A DNA stretch of 64,000 nt from CAUTYU01 sp963545205 (GCA_963545205.1 CAUUHW010000002.1:1-64000), one strand, 5' to 3'. Shown: positions 35,255 to 45,435, counted from the stretch's first letter. Program-made: numbers and translations. Notes: generated by a model not told the origin, from the sequence alone.

Positions 35255-36157
35255 ATGCGTAACTTACTTCTCTTTTTAGTATGCTGTGTGTTTTTGTCTG
35301 CATGTGCTGCAAAAAACCAACAAACCCCGAATTTTCCCGACCCGCATACAAAATCTATTGGCTACGGAGAAACAGAAACAGATCAATATATCTATCCTAT
35401 AGAATTTGGCCAATTATCTGATCCGGCCCGGAATGACGACCCGACCTCTTTGAAAAATCTGTTAAATGTAACTGTGCCGAAATCGAAAGACAAAAGCAAA
35501 AAATCTAAAATTGCATTCTTACGCCGAAATGCGATCCGTGACGCTGCCCATCTTGTTGCCTTACAGACTGCTATTACCTGGCAATACAGCAAATTTTTAG
35601 ATGCAACTCAAAAATATGCAAGTGTGCTTGATACAGTGTTCAATTTTGCTCCTCTTATGATGACCCAAGGTCAGACGATGATTATGCCTCCCATAATGAG
35701 CAAATGTGGCCAGTCACTGCGGATTGAAGACTATACAACAGCGACAACAGCTCAGGTCACGTATGAAATCTTGTCTCCGGCAGAGTTCGTTTCAGCTGTT
35801 CCTGACTGGCGACATTACTTGATGATGCAGAATTTTCCAGAACCGGCTCAACCGAATCCAGCATTATTACCACGAGACAAGAAGGAATTACTCATTTGGA
35901 GGGCAGCAATCAGAGATGGTTGGCAAATCGGTATTGCCCAGGCAGCAGAGATATACAAGACGAATATCTCAAGGCTTGCAAGAGATTATAGGGGAATAAC
36001 TCTTTATCATCTTTTGACTGCTCAGAATTTGTTGACAAAGACGCAGCTTGCCCAGGCCGATCTTGGAATCCACGTGAACAACGATAAGATGCACATATCG
36101 CAAAAAGTTTACCGGATAACATCTCCGTCCAGATTTATCCCTGCGAGTAAAAAATGA
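35255..36157 (+). CDS. dotC: type IVB lipoprotein DotC (IncI TraI)
   Basis: DotC partners DotD in outer-membrane core assembly. The 300 residues begin with a lipoprotein signal ending LSACA (Cys about 17). The body contains IRDAAHLVALQTAITWQYS and LIWRAAIRDGWQIGIAQA, both typical of DotC. The ATG at 35255 follows the dotD stop; a GTG or upstream ATG is possible. It overlaps dotB by ATGA. Confidence 0.9.
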   Translation: MRNLLLFLVCCVFLSACAAKNQQTPNFPDPHTKSIGYGETETDQYIYPIEFGQLSDPARNDDPTSLKNLLNVTVPKSKDKSKKSKIAFLRRNAIRDAAHLVALQTAITWQYSKFLDATQKYASVLDTVFNFAPLMMTQGQTMIMPPIMSKCGQSLRIEDYTTATTAQVTYEILSPAEFVSAVPDWRHYLMMQNFPEPAQPNPALLPRDKKELLIWRAAIRDGWQIGIAQAAEIYKTNISRLARDYRGITLYHLLTAQNLLTKTQLAQADLGIHVNNDKMHISQKVYRITSPSRFIPASKK

Positions 36158-37272
36158 TTGACTTTTACTCATCGGAACCGCCAATCCGCTGGACATATAC
36201 TGATATTGACCAGCTCCTGCTTTGGGCCACACATTTAGGTATGTCTGACCTGTTGTTACGGTCCGGCGGCCCGGCCTGGATGCGGTTAGACGGTAAATGG
36301 AACCAGGTGACACAACGGAAAATTACATCTGATGAGCTGTATGCTGCCTTAGAACGGCTGACCAAAAACAATTCTGTGGCAGCGATGTTAAAATCAGGCC
36401 AAAAAGATTACGATTTTGCTCATCAGATAGAAGAGTCACGCGGAGTCCGCCGCCGATATAGAGGAAACGCTACTCCAGTGGCAGATGGCTATTCAACTGG
36501 CGTACGGATTGTATTTCGGGCAATCCCGTCAATGCCACCGAATATAGCAGATCTCAAAGTAGAAGACGAAATTCTTGATGCCGCATTCCCGAACAATGGC
36601 CTTGTACTCGTGACGGGCGTGATGGGTTCTGGGAAATCAACGCTTCTTGCCGCCCTGCTCCGGCAAATCATTGAAACTGGCGGGCGCAATGTAATCTGTT
36701 ATGAATCACCGATTGAATTTGATTTTGACGCGATCCCGAACCCTAAAGGGCCTGTCTCTCAATCCAACATCCCGGAACACCTGTCTACTTTTTTAACAGC
36801 CACACGCAACAGTACACGAACGGCCCCTGATGTCGTCCTAATTGGTGAAAGCCGTGACCCTGAAACATTGCGAGGCATGATTGAAAGTGCAGAAATTGGC
36901 GTGACAGCGTATTCGACTGTCCACACTCGTTCTGTACCGGAAACTATTTCCCGAATTATCAATGTGTTTCCAGTGGCCGAGCGAATGCAAATCTCGGCTA
37001 CCCTGCTTGCGTCTTTGCGGCTTGTAATCTCACAACGTCTGCTTCCGGATCCATCTGGAGGTCGTGTCGCCCTAAAAGAATATTTATCATTTACCCCTGC
37101 TGTACGTGATGAATTACTCTCAACCAAGCCGGAACAGCTTATTCAAAAAACTGAATCAATCTTGACCACGGCAGGTCAAACCATGCAGTCCGCTGCGCGA
37201 AAAGCATTTGCCGCCGAAAAAATAACCAAAAACGACCTGCTGGCCATTTTGGCTGAGCGGGAAAAATCTTAA
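36154..37272 (+). CDS. dotB: type IVB secretion ATPase DotB (IncI TraJ)
   Basis: DotB is a PilT/VirB11-family hexameric ATPase on the cytoplasmic side. The 372 residues include Walker A GVMGSGKST (155-163), the Asp box around EDEILDA, the Walker B-like VVLIGESRDPETL and the His-box VTAYSTVHTRSVPETI. Length matches Legionella DotB. It is coupled to dotC. Confidence 0.95.
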   Translation: MIDFYSSEPPIRWTYTDIDQLLLWATHLGMSDLLLRSGGPAWMRLDGKWNQVTQRKITSDELYAALERLTKNNSVAAMLKSGQKDYDFAHQIEESRGVRRRYRGNATPVADGYSTGVRIVFRAIPSMPPNIADLKVEDEILDAAFPNNGLVLVTGVMGSGKSTLLAALLRQIIETGGRNVICYESPIEFDFDAIPNPKGPVSQSNIPEHLSTFLTATRNSTRTAPDVVLIGESRDPETLRGMIESAEIGVTAYSTVHTRSVPETISRIINVFPVAERMQISATLLASLRLVISQRLLPDPSGGRVALKEYLSFTPAVRDELLSTKPEQLIQKTESILTTAGQTMQSAARKAFAAEKITKNDLLAILAEREKS

Positions 37273-37288
37273 ATAGGAGGAAAATACT

Positions 37289-37537
37289 ATGGCAGAGACA
37301 GAAAAAAAATTGCTCAGAGTATATTCAATTCGTGAATATACAAAGGACAGTGAGAAAAAAACGATGTGGCAACAAGTAGGGGTAGGGTTTGTGAATAAAG
37401 ATGACTCTTACAATATCAAGCTCAACTTTTTACCGTTACCGAATAAAGACACCGGCACTATTGACTTGCACATGCGTTTCCCAAGCGAGCAAGGAGGAAA
37501 TGTAAATGTCCAGCATTGGGACGAGGAGCTATTCTGA
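37289..37537 (+). CDS. small hypothetical protein of the transfer operon
   Basis: The 82 residues have a beta-rich look (TMWQQVGVGFVNKDDSYNIK then LNFLPLPNKDTG). AGGAGG lies before the ATG, and the stop overlaps the icmT start (TGATG). I do not recognise a named family. Position between dotB and icmT suggests a transfer-related role. Confidence 0.7.
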   Translation: MAETEKKLLRVYSIREYTKDSEKKTMWQQVGVGFVNKDDSYNIKLNFLPLPNKDTGTIDLHMRFPSEQGGNVNVQHWDEELF

Positions 37538-37806
37538 TGTTTTTGTGGCGTGATACAGCTTTGCCCCCCAAAATTGGGCCGCTTGATGCCAGGGCAATTT
37601 TTCCCCTGGCTCTATGGATGTTCCATTGGGCGTGGTGGACATTTGGTATCGCTGTTGTCTGCATTATAATCCTTATAATGATACAACGTACAGGCATGTC
37701 GCCAATGGGCTGCTTAAGAGCGCTTAGGCTTATGTTTGTAGGCAAGACAAGGGATGTCCACTCATCAAGATCAACATCTCGGCTCCGCAAGAGATGCCGA
37801 TGGTAA
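37537..37806 (+). CDS. icmT: IcmT/DotK-position membrane protein (IncI TraK)
   Basis: The 89 residues match IcmT: an N-terminal MFLWRDTALPPKIGPLDARAI-like stretch, a central helix with WMFHWAWWTFGIAVVCIII (about 27-48) and a basic C-terminus. The ATG overlaps the previous stop and has GAGGAG upstream. It is a small inner-membrane part of the system. Note that IncI TraK is unrelated to the IncP-type TraK named elsewhere here. Confidence 0.8.
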   Translation: MFLWRDTALPPKIGPLDARAIFPLALWMFHWAWWTFGIAVVCIIILIMIQRTGMSPMGCLRALRLMFVGKTRDVHSSRSTSRLRKRCRW

Positions 37807-37821
37807 CTGGAGGGGAATTAA

Positions 37822-38031
37822 ATGGAAATGAACAGCAAAACAGGCTGGTATGACCAGCCGATTAGAAAAAAACTTGAAGAAGTTATTTTGAGTGACCGTG
37901 AAGTTATGGGGCGACTTGAGCAGGGAGCATTTTTGATGCCCCGGGCGGAAGCTGAAGCAAAAGGATTTTTGCTGGCAGGAGAAAAAGTGGCCACGGCTGT
38001 GTTTGTCCAGACTGCAAATCTGGAGGTCTGA
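37822..38031 (+). CDS. small hypothetical protein
   Basis: The 69-residue soluble protein is preceded by a strong GGAGGGG site and followed one base later by the ardC start. It contains MGRLEQGAFLMPRAEAEAKG. No family is recognised. Tight spacing supports that it is translated. Confidence 0.6.
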   Translation: MEMNSKTGWYDQPIRKKLEEVILSDREVMGRLEQGAFLMPRAEAEAKGFLLAGEKVATAVFVQTANLEV

Positions 38032-38032
38032 T

Positions 38033-39373
38033 ATGCAAGAAGAAACAACGAAAAAAAGTCGCTTTGAGATTAGCAGGGAAGTCCAGGAAGAGTTTGTCAA
38101 CGGTATTGCCCAAACAATGATCGATTTAGCCGATCAGGGACAAAAATGGATAAAGCCGTGGACTTCTGATCAGCCTATGAGGTTTCCTTTCAACCCATCT
38201 ACGGGGCATGAATACAGCGGCGCAAACATGGTGCGCCTGATGCTTACTGGCATGGCCAAAGGTTACAAAGACGACAGGTGGGTAACATTTAAACAGCTCA
38301 AGGAGTACCAGGAAAAACACCCTGATGAAAAAATCCATGTTCGTAGTAAAGAAAAAGGAACCCGAATTTTGCGGCCAGAGGAAGTACATTTTATAATAGA
38401 TAAAGAAACAGGCAAGTGGGCGTTTCCCAGCAAAAAAGAACTTGAACAAATCGCAGAAGATAAAGCAGCTGGAAAAGAAGTGCCGGACGTACAGTCCTCG
38501 ATTCTTTTTTATTCGCATACTGTTTTTAACGGTGATCAGATCGAAGGTATGCCGCAAAAAGAAAAAGTTCAGGCAAATATGACGGAAATTCAGCGCAATG
38601 AATTTCTTGAAAAATTTATTGCGTCTTCCGGTGTGTCTGTTGAACATCATGCTCAAGACAGGGCTTATTATTCGCCGGAAAACGACTCAATAAAATTGCC
38701 TCTCAAGGAAAAGTTTCATTCAACAGAAGCCTATTACGCCACGAAGATGCACGAATTTTATCATGCGACAGGTCACAAAAACAGGGAAAACAGACTTGAA
38801 TCAACGGACATGAAAACAAAGGAATACGCTTTTGAAGAAATGCGTGCTGAGATGTTTTCAATGCTTTCCGGAGCGCATCTTGGTTTACCTGTAAATATGA
38901 CCAATTCAGCGGCATATATTGAAAGCTGGAACAAAACTTTTTCTGGAGGAGAAGCCAGAGTTGTTTTTAAAGCTGCCTCCGAAGCGGGAAAAATGCTGAC
39001 AGTCTTGCAGGATTTTGAATACGGCGAACAGCCAAGAGTTAAATGGTTCCCTGACAAAAAAGATTGGCCACAGTTACAGGAAGCACAGACCGCAAGAGAC
39101 AAGGTAACTGAAAAAGTCGTATCCACAGACAAAGAGGAAAGCCCAAAATTTCAGGCTATCCCATGTTTGGATGATCCAAAGGCCGCTCTTCAAGCAGCCA
39201 TAGCGGAAAATATAAGCCCCATTGACCAGTTTCGACACTTGATGCGTAATCCAAGCCTGCTTCAACAGGCCCTGGAAACCAACCCTAAAGCGACAGCGGT
39301 AATAGCGGACTTGAATAAGAATGTACGTGAGATTTGGACGGCTCAACACCCGACACCGAGCATGAGGATGTAA
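38033..39373 (+). CDS. ardC: ArdC-like antirestriction protein with zincin domain
   Basis: ArdC proteins protect incoming DNA from restriction. The 446 residues show the N-terminal single-strand-DNA-binding ArdC domain (about 10-150, with FNPSTGHEYSGANMVRLM and DDRWVTFKQ) and a zinc metallopeptidase-like domain with HEFYH (240-244) and a downstream EEMRAEMFSM. A C-terminal extension of about 100 residues after 350 has no clear family. GGAGG precedes the ATG. It lies upstream of topB in the transfer operon. Confidence 0.88.
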   Translation: MQEETTKKSRFEISREVQEEFVNGIAQTMIDLADQGQKWIKPWTSDQPMRFPFNPSTGHEYSGANMVRLMLTGMAKGYKDDRWVTFKQLKEYQEKHPDEKIHVRSKEKGTRILRPEEVHFIIDKETGKWAFPSKKELEQIAEDKAAGKEVPDVQSSILFYSHTVFNGDQIEGMPQKEKVQANMTEIQRNEFLEKFIASSGVSVEHHAQDRAYYSPENDSIKLPLKEKFHSTEAYYATKMHEFYHATGHKNRENRLESTDMKTKEYAFEEMRAEMFSMLSGAHLGLPVNMTNSAAYIESWNKTFSGGEARVVFKAASEAGKMLTVLQDFEYGEQPRVKWFPDKKDWPQLQEAQTARDKVTEKVVSTDKEESPKFQAIPCLDDPKAALQAAIAENISPIDQFRHLMRNPSLLQQALETNPKATAVIADLNKNVREIWTAQHPTPSMRM

Positions 39374-39375
39374 AA

Positions 39376-41478
39376 ATGAGACTTTTTATTGCAGAAAAAC
39401 CGTCTCTTGGCCGTGCCATCGCCGAAAACCTTGGCCCTGGTCAAAAGAGAAACGGCTATATTGAGTGTGGCCAGGATGTTGTTACATGGTGTTTTGGCCA
39501 TTTACTCGAAATGAACCCACCTGACGCGTATAACCCTGATTATAAACTTTGGAAACGGGAGCATCTGCCGATAGTTCCCGATTCTTTCCAAGTATCTGTC
39601 AAAAAAGATTGCGCCGCACAATTAAAAATCATCGGCGAACTACTCAAAAAATCATCGGCAGTTGTCAATGCCGGAGACCCTGATCGAGAAGGCCAGCTGC
39701 TCATTGATGAAGTGCTGGAATATCACCAATATACAGGCAAATGTGAACGTATTTGGCTGGCCAGTCTTGACGAAAAATCCGTCCAAAAGGCACTTGCAAC
39801 TTTGGAAGATAACGCCGGATTTGCTGCTTTGCGTGATGCAGCCCGCGCTCGCTCACAAGCTGACTGGCTCGTGGGGATGAACTGCACACGGGCAATGACA
39901 CTTGTTGGCCGAGAAGCGGGCGCACAAGGCGTTTTGTCTCTTGGACGGGTGCAAAGTCCAACATTAACTCTTGTTGTCCGGAGAGATTTAGACATTGAGC
40001 AATTTGTGCCACAGCCATATTCTGTTTTGCAAGCGGCTTGTAAACACGCCAATGGGTCTTTTGTTGCTACTTTTCAACCGGAGGAAACCCAAGCGGGGCT
40101 TGACAGTGATGGCCGCCTTATCAGTAAAGATGAAGCTTATAAAATACAAAATGCGGTTGCAGGCCAACAAGGAGAGATTCTTGAAGCTCGCAAAGAGCGT
40201 AAAAAGAAAAATCCGCCGTTGCCTTACAATCTTTCTGCGTTGCAAAAAGCTGCATCTGCCAAGCATGGCATGAGTGCGCAACAAGTACTTGATATAGCGC
40301 AAAGTCTCTATGAAAAAAAGTTGACAAGTTATCCCAGATCGGACTGTCGCTATTTGCCGGATGAACAATTTGTCGATGCCGCCCGTATTCTTACCGCCCT
40401 TGGCGGTGGGGGTATGTCTGCTTTTCATGCTTTGGCCAAAAATGCGAACTCATCAATAAAAGGTCCTGGTTGGAATACAAAAAAAGTTACTGCTCACCAC
40501 GCAATTATCCCAACCGGAGAGATTCCGGAGAGGCTGACAGATGATGAGATGGCTCTTTATATGATGATTGCCCAGAGCTACTTAATACAGTTTTATTCAG
40601 CCCAGGAATATGAGGCCCAAAAAATCACAATAAAATCCAAAGATACACTCTGGAAAGCCACAGGTCAAAAAATTCTTGAGCGAGGCTGGACGGCATTTTT
40701 CAAGGCCGAAAAAGAAGAAAATGAAGAAGATGACCAGTCTTTGCCGGAATGTCAGACTGGAGAAGAGATAGATGTCGTGGACATTGAAATTTTATCCAAA
40801 ACGACAAAGCCACCGTCACGATTCACCGAGGGAACACTTATTGAGGCCATGTCAGATGTGCATAGATTTATTGACGACCCTGAAGCCAAGAAAACCCTAA
40901 AAGAAAATGAGGGAATCGGTACGGAAGCAACCCGAGCGAACATCATCGAAACGCTAAAAAAAAGAGGTTTCCTGGAAGCAAAGAAAAAAAACATTATCTC
41001 CAGCGAAATGGGCAGACAACTTGTAAAAATGGCTCCGGCAATACTGACCGATCCAGTCACGACTGCCAAGTGGGAATCAAGGCTGTCATCTATTGCAACT
41101 GGCCAGGAATCTCTAACTGATTTTATGTCGGCCATGACCGGCAACGTGAATGAACTTGTGCAGTCAATTTTTACTTTGAAACTGGATTTATTGCCTGGAG
41201 CCTATCCCTGTCCAGAATGTGGCCGTCCTTTGACTCGCAGGCAAAGTAAAAAGAATAACAAATGGTATTGGGGCTGTTTTAACAATGATGGCCATCAAAC
41301 CAATGAACCTGTTTTTCTAAAAGATGAAAAAGGAAAGCCCGTGCCGCGTGCTGTTGTCCCTTGTCCGGAGTGCAAGGCACCCATGAAGTCAATCAAGACT
41401 TCAAAAGGCCCGTGTATGGCTTGTTTCAATTTAGAGGCTCACCAGTCCGGAAAACCAAAGTTTTTTGAAAAACAATGA
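39376..41478 (+). CDS. topB: DNA topoisomerase III (TopB-type)
   Basis: This type IA topoisomerase probably resolves DNA during transfer or replication of the element. The 700 residues show the Toprim start MRLFIAEKPSLGRAIAENLG, the acidic DPDREGQLL, the catalytic Tyr319 in SYPRSDC and the EGIGTEATRA segment. Two C-terminal zinc ribbons follow (CPECGRPLT...CF and CPECKAPM...CMAC). It starts two bases after ardC. Mobile elements often carry such a copy beside the chromosomal enzyme. Confidence 0.94.
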   Translation: MRLFIAEKPSLGRAIAENLGPGQKRNGYIECGQDVVTWCFGHLLEMNPPDAYNPDYKLWKREHLPIVPDSFQVSVKKDCAAQLKIIGELLKKSSAVVNAGDPDREGQLLIDEVLEYHQYTGKCERIWLASLDEKSVQKALATLEDNAGFAALRDAARARSQADWLVGMNCTRAMTLVGREAGAQGVLSLGRVQSPTLTLVVRRDLDIEQFVPQPYSVLQAACKHANGSFVATFQPEETQAGLDSDGRLISKDEAYKIQNAVAGQQGEILEARKERKKKNPPLPYNLSALQKAASAKHGMSAQQVLDIAQSLYEKKLTSYPRSDCRYLPDEQFVDAARILTALGGGGMSAFHALAKNANSSIKGPGWNTKKVTAHHAIIPTGEIPERLTDDEMALYMMIAQSYLIQFYSAQEYEAQKITIKSKDTLWKATGQKILERGWTAFFKAEKEENEEDDQSLPECQTGEEIDVVDIEILSKTTKPPSRFTEGTLIEAMSDVHRFIDDPEAKKTLKENEGIGTEATRANIIETLKKRGFLEAKKKNIISSEMGRQLVKMAPAILTDPVTTAKWESRLSSIATGQESLTDFMSAMTGNVNELVQSIFTLKLDLLPGAYPCPECGRPLTRRQSKKNNKWYWGCFNNDGHQTNEPVFLKDEKGKPVPRAVVPCPECKAPMKSIKTSKGPCMACFNLEAHQSGKPKFFEKQ

Positions 41479-41487
41479 GGAATTATT

Positions 41488-41931
41488 ATGAAAAATATCT
41501 ATAGTTCTTTTTTTATATGTTCGTTTTTTGTATTCTTCTTTTTCATCTTTGTGCCAAATGCGTTAGCAGCGTTAGAAGACTGTCCTGAAAAAGAAGCTGT
41601 AAAAAAATCTGTTATCTATCGTAATGATATTTGCAGAGATAAATATAACAAAATTATGCCGGATCCTGAAGATTTTCGCTCCGCACTTGCTCTTTGTCTT
41701 TCTTCGATTCAAAAACTTAGTGCAGGCTTCTCTCTTGATGCATTTTTACCCAATTTATCGGATCTGCTCATGGCTGCATGCAAAGAACTTGATTCAGAAA
41801 TTCAAAACAAAATAGATGAACTGCTCGAAGAGTCATCAACAACTGAGATATTATTCGGAAATTCCGTAGAATTTCATGTTAATATTGATTACAATAGCAT
41901 ATTAAGCGACCTTACAGATAAAATAAAATAG
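41488..41931 (+). CDS. exported protein of unknown function
   Basis: The 147 residues begin with a clear signal peptide (about 1-28, ending NALAA). The mature part has four cysteines (DCPEKEA, DICRDKY, LALCLSS, AACKEL) that may form disulfides, and a helical body. AGGAATT precedes the ATG. No family is recognised. It lies between topB and the transglycosylase gene and is probably a periplasmic transfer component. Confidence 0.65.
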   Translation: MKNIYSSFFICSFFVFFFFIFVPNALAALEDCPEKEAVKKSVIYRNDICRDKYNKIMPDPEDFRSALALCLSSIQKLSAGFSLDAFLPNLSDLLMAACKELDSEIQNKIDELLEESSTTEILFGNSVEFHVNIDYNSILSDLTDKIK

Positions 41932-41950
41932 AGATATTATTTGAATAGCA

Positions 41951-42436
41951 ATGAAAAAAATGTATATCCTTCTCTTCTTTTTTTTATATCCGACTCTCGC
42001 GACAGCTCAGACTTTAACATTTAGAGATATACAGCGTATTGCTCAAAGATTTGAAGTGCCTGTTGCAGGGCTGATTGGCATACTGGCCACGGAAAAAGGT
42101 GAAGCGGGAAAAGCCAGACAAAATAAGAACGGCTCTTGGGATATGGGGCCTTTTCAGATCAACACGTGTCACGTTAATGAGATCATCAAACTTGGCTACT
42201 CACCTCAAGAAATCCTTATGAGTCCTCGTTTGAACGCGGTCTTTGCGGCTCGTTTGTTGCGCAAGCATTATCTTCGGGAAAATGACATCTGGCGCGCAAT
42301 CGGAGCTTATCACTCCCGGACACCCGCTTTACAACGAGCCTATATTTTGCGGGTACAATCACGACTAACGGATTTGGATATTGAACAATTATTTTTCAAT
42401 ATTAATAATAAGGAATTGCAAGATGAAAGAAAATAA
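41951..42436 (+). CDS. lytic transglycosylase of the transfer system (VirB1/PilT-like)
   Basis: This periplasmic enzyme would open peptidoglycan locally for the transfer channel. The 161 residues include a signal peptide (about 1-19), an SLT fold with the likely catalytic Glu in ATEKGE (about 48), the DMGPFQIN motif and YHSRTP near the end. The length is typical of IncI-type PilT or VirB1. It overlaps dotM by 14 bases. Confidence 0.85.
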   Translation: MKKMYILLFFFLYPTLATAQTLTFRDIQRIAQRFEVPVAGLIGILATEKGEAGKARQNKNGSWDMGPFQINTCHVNEIIKLGYSPQEILMSPRLNAVFAARLLRKHYLRENDIWRAIGAYHSRTPALQRAYILRVQSRLTDLDIEQLFFNINNKELQDERK

Positions 42437-43664
42437 CGATCAAGCAATATTTATTGTTGTTGGCTTATTTTTGTTTTTTTTTCTGGGAGTCCCAGCTTTT
42501 TATGCAGCCAAGGCAGATGTAATCAACAGCGTATTATTATCTATATGTAAGGCAGAGTTGCGCCTGTTTCAGCCCTTTTCCGACTCCGCTCAAATTGGAT
42601 TAAGCAAAATCAGTCAACTTGAGCCCGCCGATTTAAGCTGGGCCAATATGACAACTGTGCTGTATTTTGTGGGCAAATATATACGATGGCCCTTCGCAAT
42701 TATTTTAATTTCGTTGGGAGGAGTCGGGCTATTACTCAGCAGAACAGGAAGTCTGACTCGCAAATTTTCAATGTCCACATTGCTTGCAAACAACGCCGAA
42801 ATATTCCCGTGTCTGACTCCGGTCGTTGGCCGCGGCGACTATCTGCTTTCCCATGAGTCTTATGACTCTGGGCCCTGGGCAATTGCTCGTAGTCCTCTGC
42901 AGTTCGCCGCCCAACACAATCTGTTACTGTCTCCTGATGGCACTCCATTTTCCCAAGACCAGATTTTGCATGATGGTTTGGGCAGTAAAGATATGCCAGC
43001 TTGGGGTAAAGCTGTCTTTGACCAGGCTACAGCAAGAGAAATATTTACGAAGCAACTTGGTCAGCCCATACAGGATTTTTCCGCGATGTCTCCTGTTCGC
43101 AAGGTAGTGGCTACAGCATTTTCCTTATATGCTATCGGTAAAAAAGCAGACGGGATTGATTTGCTGGATAGTTTGTCAGCTTCGTACCGCGAAGATGAAA
43201 AAAAATCTCCTCAATGTCTGGAACTGAAAAACAACTCATTTTTGACCAAAGTCGAAAAAAAATATTTGACGACCATTCCCCAACTTGAAAAATCTCTTTC
43301 TGGTCATGCCTTTGAACTGACTTGGTTTATGAAATTACTTTTTCTGGCCAGAAAGAAAGGTGTGCTTGCCAGCTCCCAGTTTCTGTTCCTGCGGCTACTT
43401 GACAGGCCGCTCTGGTATACACTGAATCAGTGCGGAGGGCGGACTGCATGGACAGAAGCGTCTGCGGCATGGTCGCATTATCACGCCGAAAAAAAAGATA
43501 AAAAAGCGATACATGAGCCGCAGATTTCGGGGGCAGTTTCCGGACTCAAAAAAGAACTTGATAGACAGGGCTGGTTGGTAGACACACCCCTCGGCCAGGA
43601 TACAGTAGATGAAGACCAAGTTCAGGAAGATTATCTTCAAAATCTCGACCATGAATTGATATAG
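42423..43664 (+). CDS. dotM: type IVB coupling complex protein DotM/IcmP (IncI TrbA)
   Basis: DotM partners DotL in the type IV coupling complex. The 413 residues have two N-terminal membrane helices (about 8-28 and 78-100) followed by a large cytoplasmic domain with MSTLLANNAEIFPCLTPV and WYTLNQCGGRTAW. AAGGA precedes the ATG. The order dotM-dotL is conserved in both IncI plasmids and Legionella. Confidence 0.88.
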   Translation: MKENNDQAIFIVVGLFLFFFLGVPAFYAAKADVINSVLLSICKAELRLFQPFSDSAQIGLSKISQLEPADLSWANMTTVLYFVGKYIRWPFAIILISLGGVGLLLSRTGSLTRKFSMSTLLANNAEIFPCLTPVVGRGDYLLSHESYDSGPWAIARSPLQFAAQHNLLLSPDGTPFSQDQILHDGLGSKDMPAWGKAVFDQATAREIFTKQLGQPIQDFSAMSPVRKVVATAFSLYAIGKKADGIDLLDSLSASYREDEKKSPQCLELKNNSFLTKVEKKYLTTIPQLEKSLSGHAFELTWFMKLLFLARKKGVLASSQFLFLRLLDRPLWYTLNQCGGRTAWTEASAAWSHYHAEKKDKKAIHEPQISGAVSGLKKELDRQGWLVDTPLGQDTVDEDQVQEDYLQNLDHELI

Positions 43665-43674
43665 GAGACAAGAC

Positions 43675-45435
43675 ATGCGTAAACAACGTGCAATAGATGA
43701 CTCCCATTCCCTGGACAAAAAACGCCTGTTACGTGACGTGCGGCCCATTCCTGAGCGAATTGTATCAAGCCTGCGATCTGGCCCGCTACAACTTTTTGGA
43801 ATTTTCAGTTCTGCGGGCTGCCTGTTCGTGTTTCCGGCAGCAACAAATGTCTTTTTTCCGCTTGGCCTGTTCTTTTTTATTTTGCGTGTCGTTTGTGTAA
43901 AAGAAGAACGTCTACCTTTTCGAATGCCGAAGGGCCTTAGTGGTAAAGACAAAGGGGATCCACTTCCAGGGCGTAAAGGATACGCAAAACCGTCTGGTAT
44001 GTATTATTTTGGGCAAGAATCTTCATCAATGAAGGAACTCTGGCTCAAGCCCAAGGATATTCTTACACATACATTACTTTTTGGTACAACAGGTTCAGGA
44101 AAAACAGAAGCTTTAGTGTCCTTGTCTTATAACGCATTGGCTACGGGAAGTGGCTTCTTTTATATTGATCCCAAGGCCGCTCCCAAACTTGCATTTCAAG
44201 CGTGGCAGATGGCCAGATACCTTGGACGCGATGATGATTTCCGGGTACTGAATTACGGCACTTCAGGCAAAGAAAAAGGCAAATCTCCAAGGCGGCTTGG
44301 TAACACTAACAATCCATTTGCTTTTGGAAGTGCTGAGGCTTTAACTCAGCTCCTTATTTCTCTCATGCCACGTTCTGAAAAAGGAAATTCTGTTTTTGCA
44401 GATAAAGCCCAAGCTCTGATTATTGGTGTGATGTATGCTCTGGTTGATCTAAGGGACAAAGGCATAATTAAGCTTTCAATAAGAAAAATTCGAGAAGCTC
44501 TTGGTGTTGAAGAATGTTTTGGGCTGGCAATGCATAAAGACCTTTCCTCTGCCGCGCGAGAATCAATTCAGGCAGGACTAAAAACCTGCGGCTGGATCGC
44601 AGGCAAGGACTTCAGTGAGCAGCCACCTGCATTTCTTGAACAGTTTGGATATGCCCAAAGCTATTTTGGTAAAACTTTATCTAGTCTGGCAGATGTATAC
44701 TCGCATATTTATAGTGGAGAGGATGGGGAAGTGGATTTTGCCGATGCTATTATGCAGCGCCGAATTCTTGTTGTTATGCTCCCCTCGCTTGAGAAATCTC
44801 CTGCAGAGTTAGAGAATCTCGGTAAAATTTCTCTGTCTTCCATCCGTACCGCTTGTGCAGTTGGTCTTGGCTCCAAAATCGAAGGTTCAGCGGCAGATAC
44901 ATTGGAAGCTCTGCCAACGGATGCCATTGGCATAGGGCCGTATTTGTGCATTGTTGATGAATATGCGGCAATTGTGACTCCTGGATTTGAAGTTGTGTTG
45001 ACCCAAGGCCGTGGTCTAGGTATTGCGGCAATCGTAGCCAGTCAGGATTACGCAGGAATTTATGATGCTGACCCCAAAGGCGCACAACAAATGGTTGCCA
45101 ATACGTTCTTGAAGGTCTTCCTGAAACTCCAGGACGCTGAGAAAACATGGTCGCTGATCCGTAATCTAACCGATCAAAGTACTGTACTGAGAACAACTGG
45201 CTTCGAGATCAAAGAAAATCGGGGCGGTAGTTACAGGGATTCAATGAGTACAACAATCGAGAAAGAAGACAGAGTAAATTTGAGAGACTTGCAAGAACAA
45301 ATTGAAGGAGAAGCTCATTTTGTATTTGATGGCCAAATTGTCCGTGGTGATATGTTTTATGCAAACCCTAATTTAAAAGGCACACAGTTGAGAGTCCCAC
45401 AGATGTTGCAAGTTGAGGAAGAGAGGCATGATTGA
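43675..45435 (+). CDS. dotL: type IVB coupling ATPase DotL/IcmO (IncI TrbC)
   Basis: DotL is the VirD4-like coupling protein that presents substrates to the channel. The 586 residues show two N-terminal membrane helices (about 40-75), Walker A FGTTGSGKTEA near residues 138-148 and a Walker B-like segment PYLCIVDEYAAI (about 423-434). The long chaperone-binding C-terminal tail of Legionella DotL is absent, as in conjugative versions. AGGAGA precedes the ATG. Confidence 0.92.
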   Translation: MRKQRAIDDSHSLDKKRLLRDVRPIPERIVSSLRSGPLQLFGIFSSAGCLFVFPAATNVFFPLGLFFFILRVVCVKEERLPFRMPKGLSGKDKGDPLPGRKGYAKPSGMYYFGQESSSMKELWLKPKDILTHTLLFGTTGSGKTEALVSLSYNALATGSGFFYIDPKAAPKLAFQAWQMARYLGRDDDFRVLNYGTSGKEKGKSPRRLGNTNNPFAFGSAEALTQLLISLMPRSEKGNSVFADKAQALIIGVMYALVDLRDKGIIKLSIRKIREALGVEECFGLAMHKDLSSAARESIQAGLKTCGWIAGKDFSEQPPAFLEQFGYAQSYFGKTLSSLADVYSHIYSGEDGEVDFADAIMQRRILVVMLPSLEKSPAELENLGKISLSSIRTACAVGLGSKIEGSAADTLEALPTDAIGIGPYLCIVDEYAAIVTPGFEVVLTQGRGLGIAAIVASQDYAGIYDADPKGAQQMVANTFLKVFLKLQDAEKTWSLIRNLTDQSTVLRTTGFEIKENRGGSYRDSMSTTIEKEDRVNLRDLQEQIEGEAHFVFDGQIVRGDMFYANPNLKGTQLRVPQMLQVEEERHD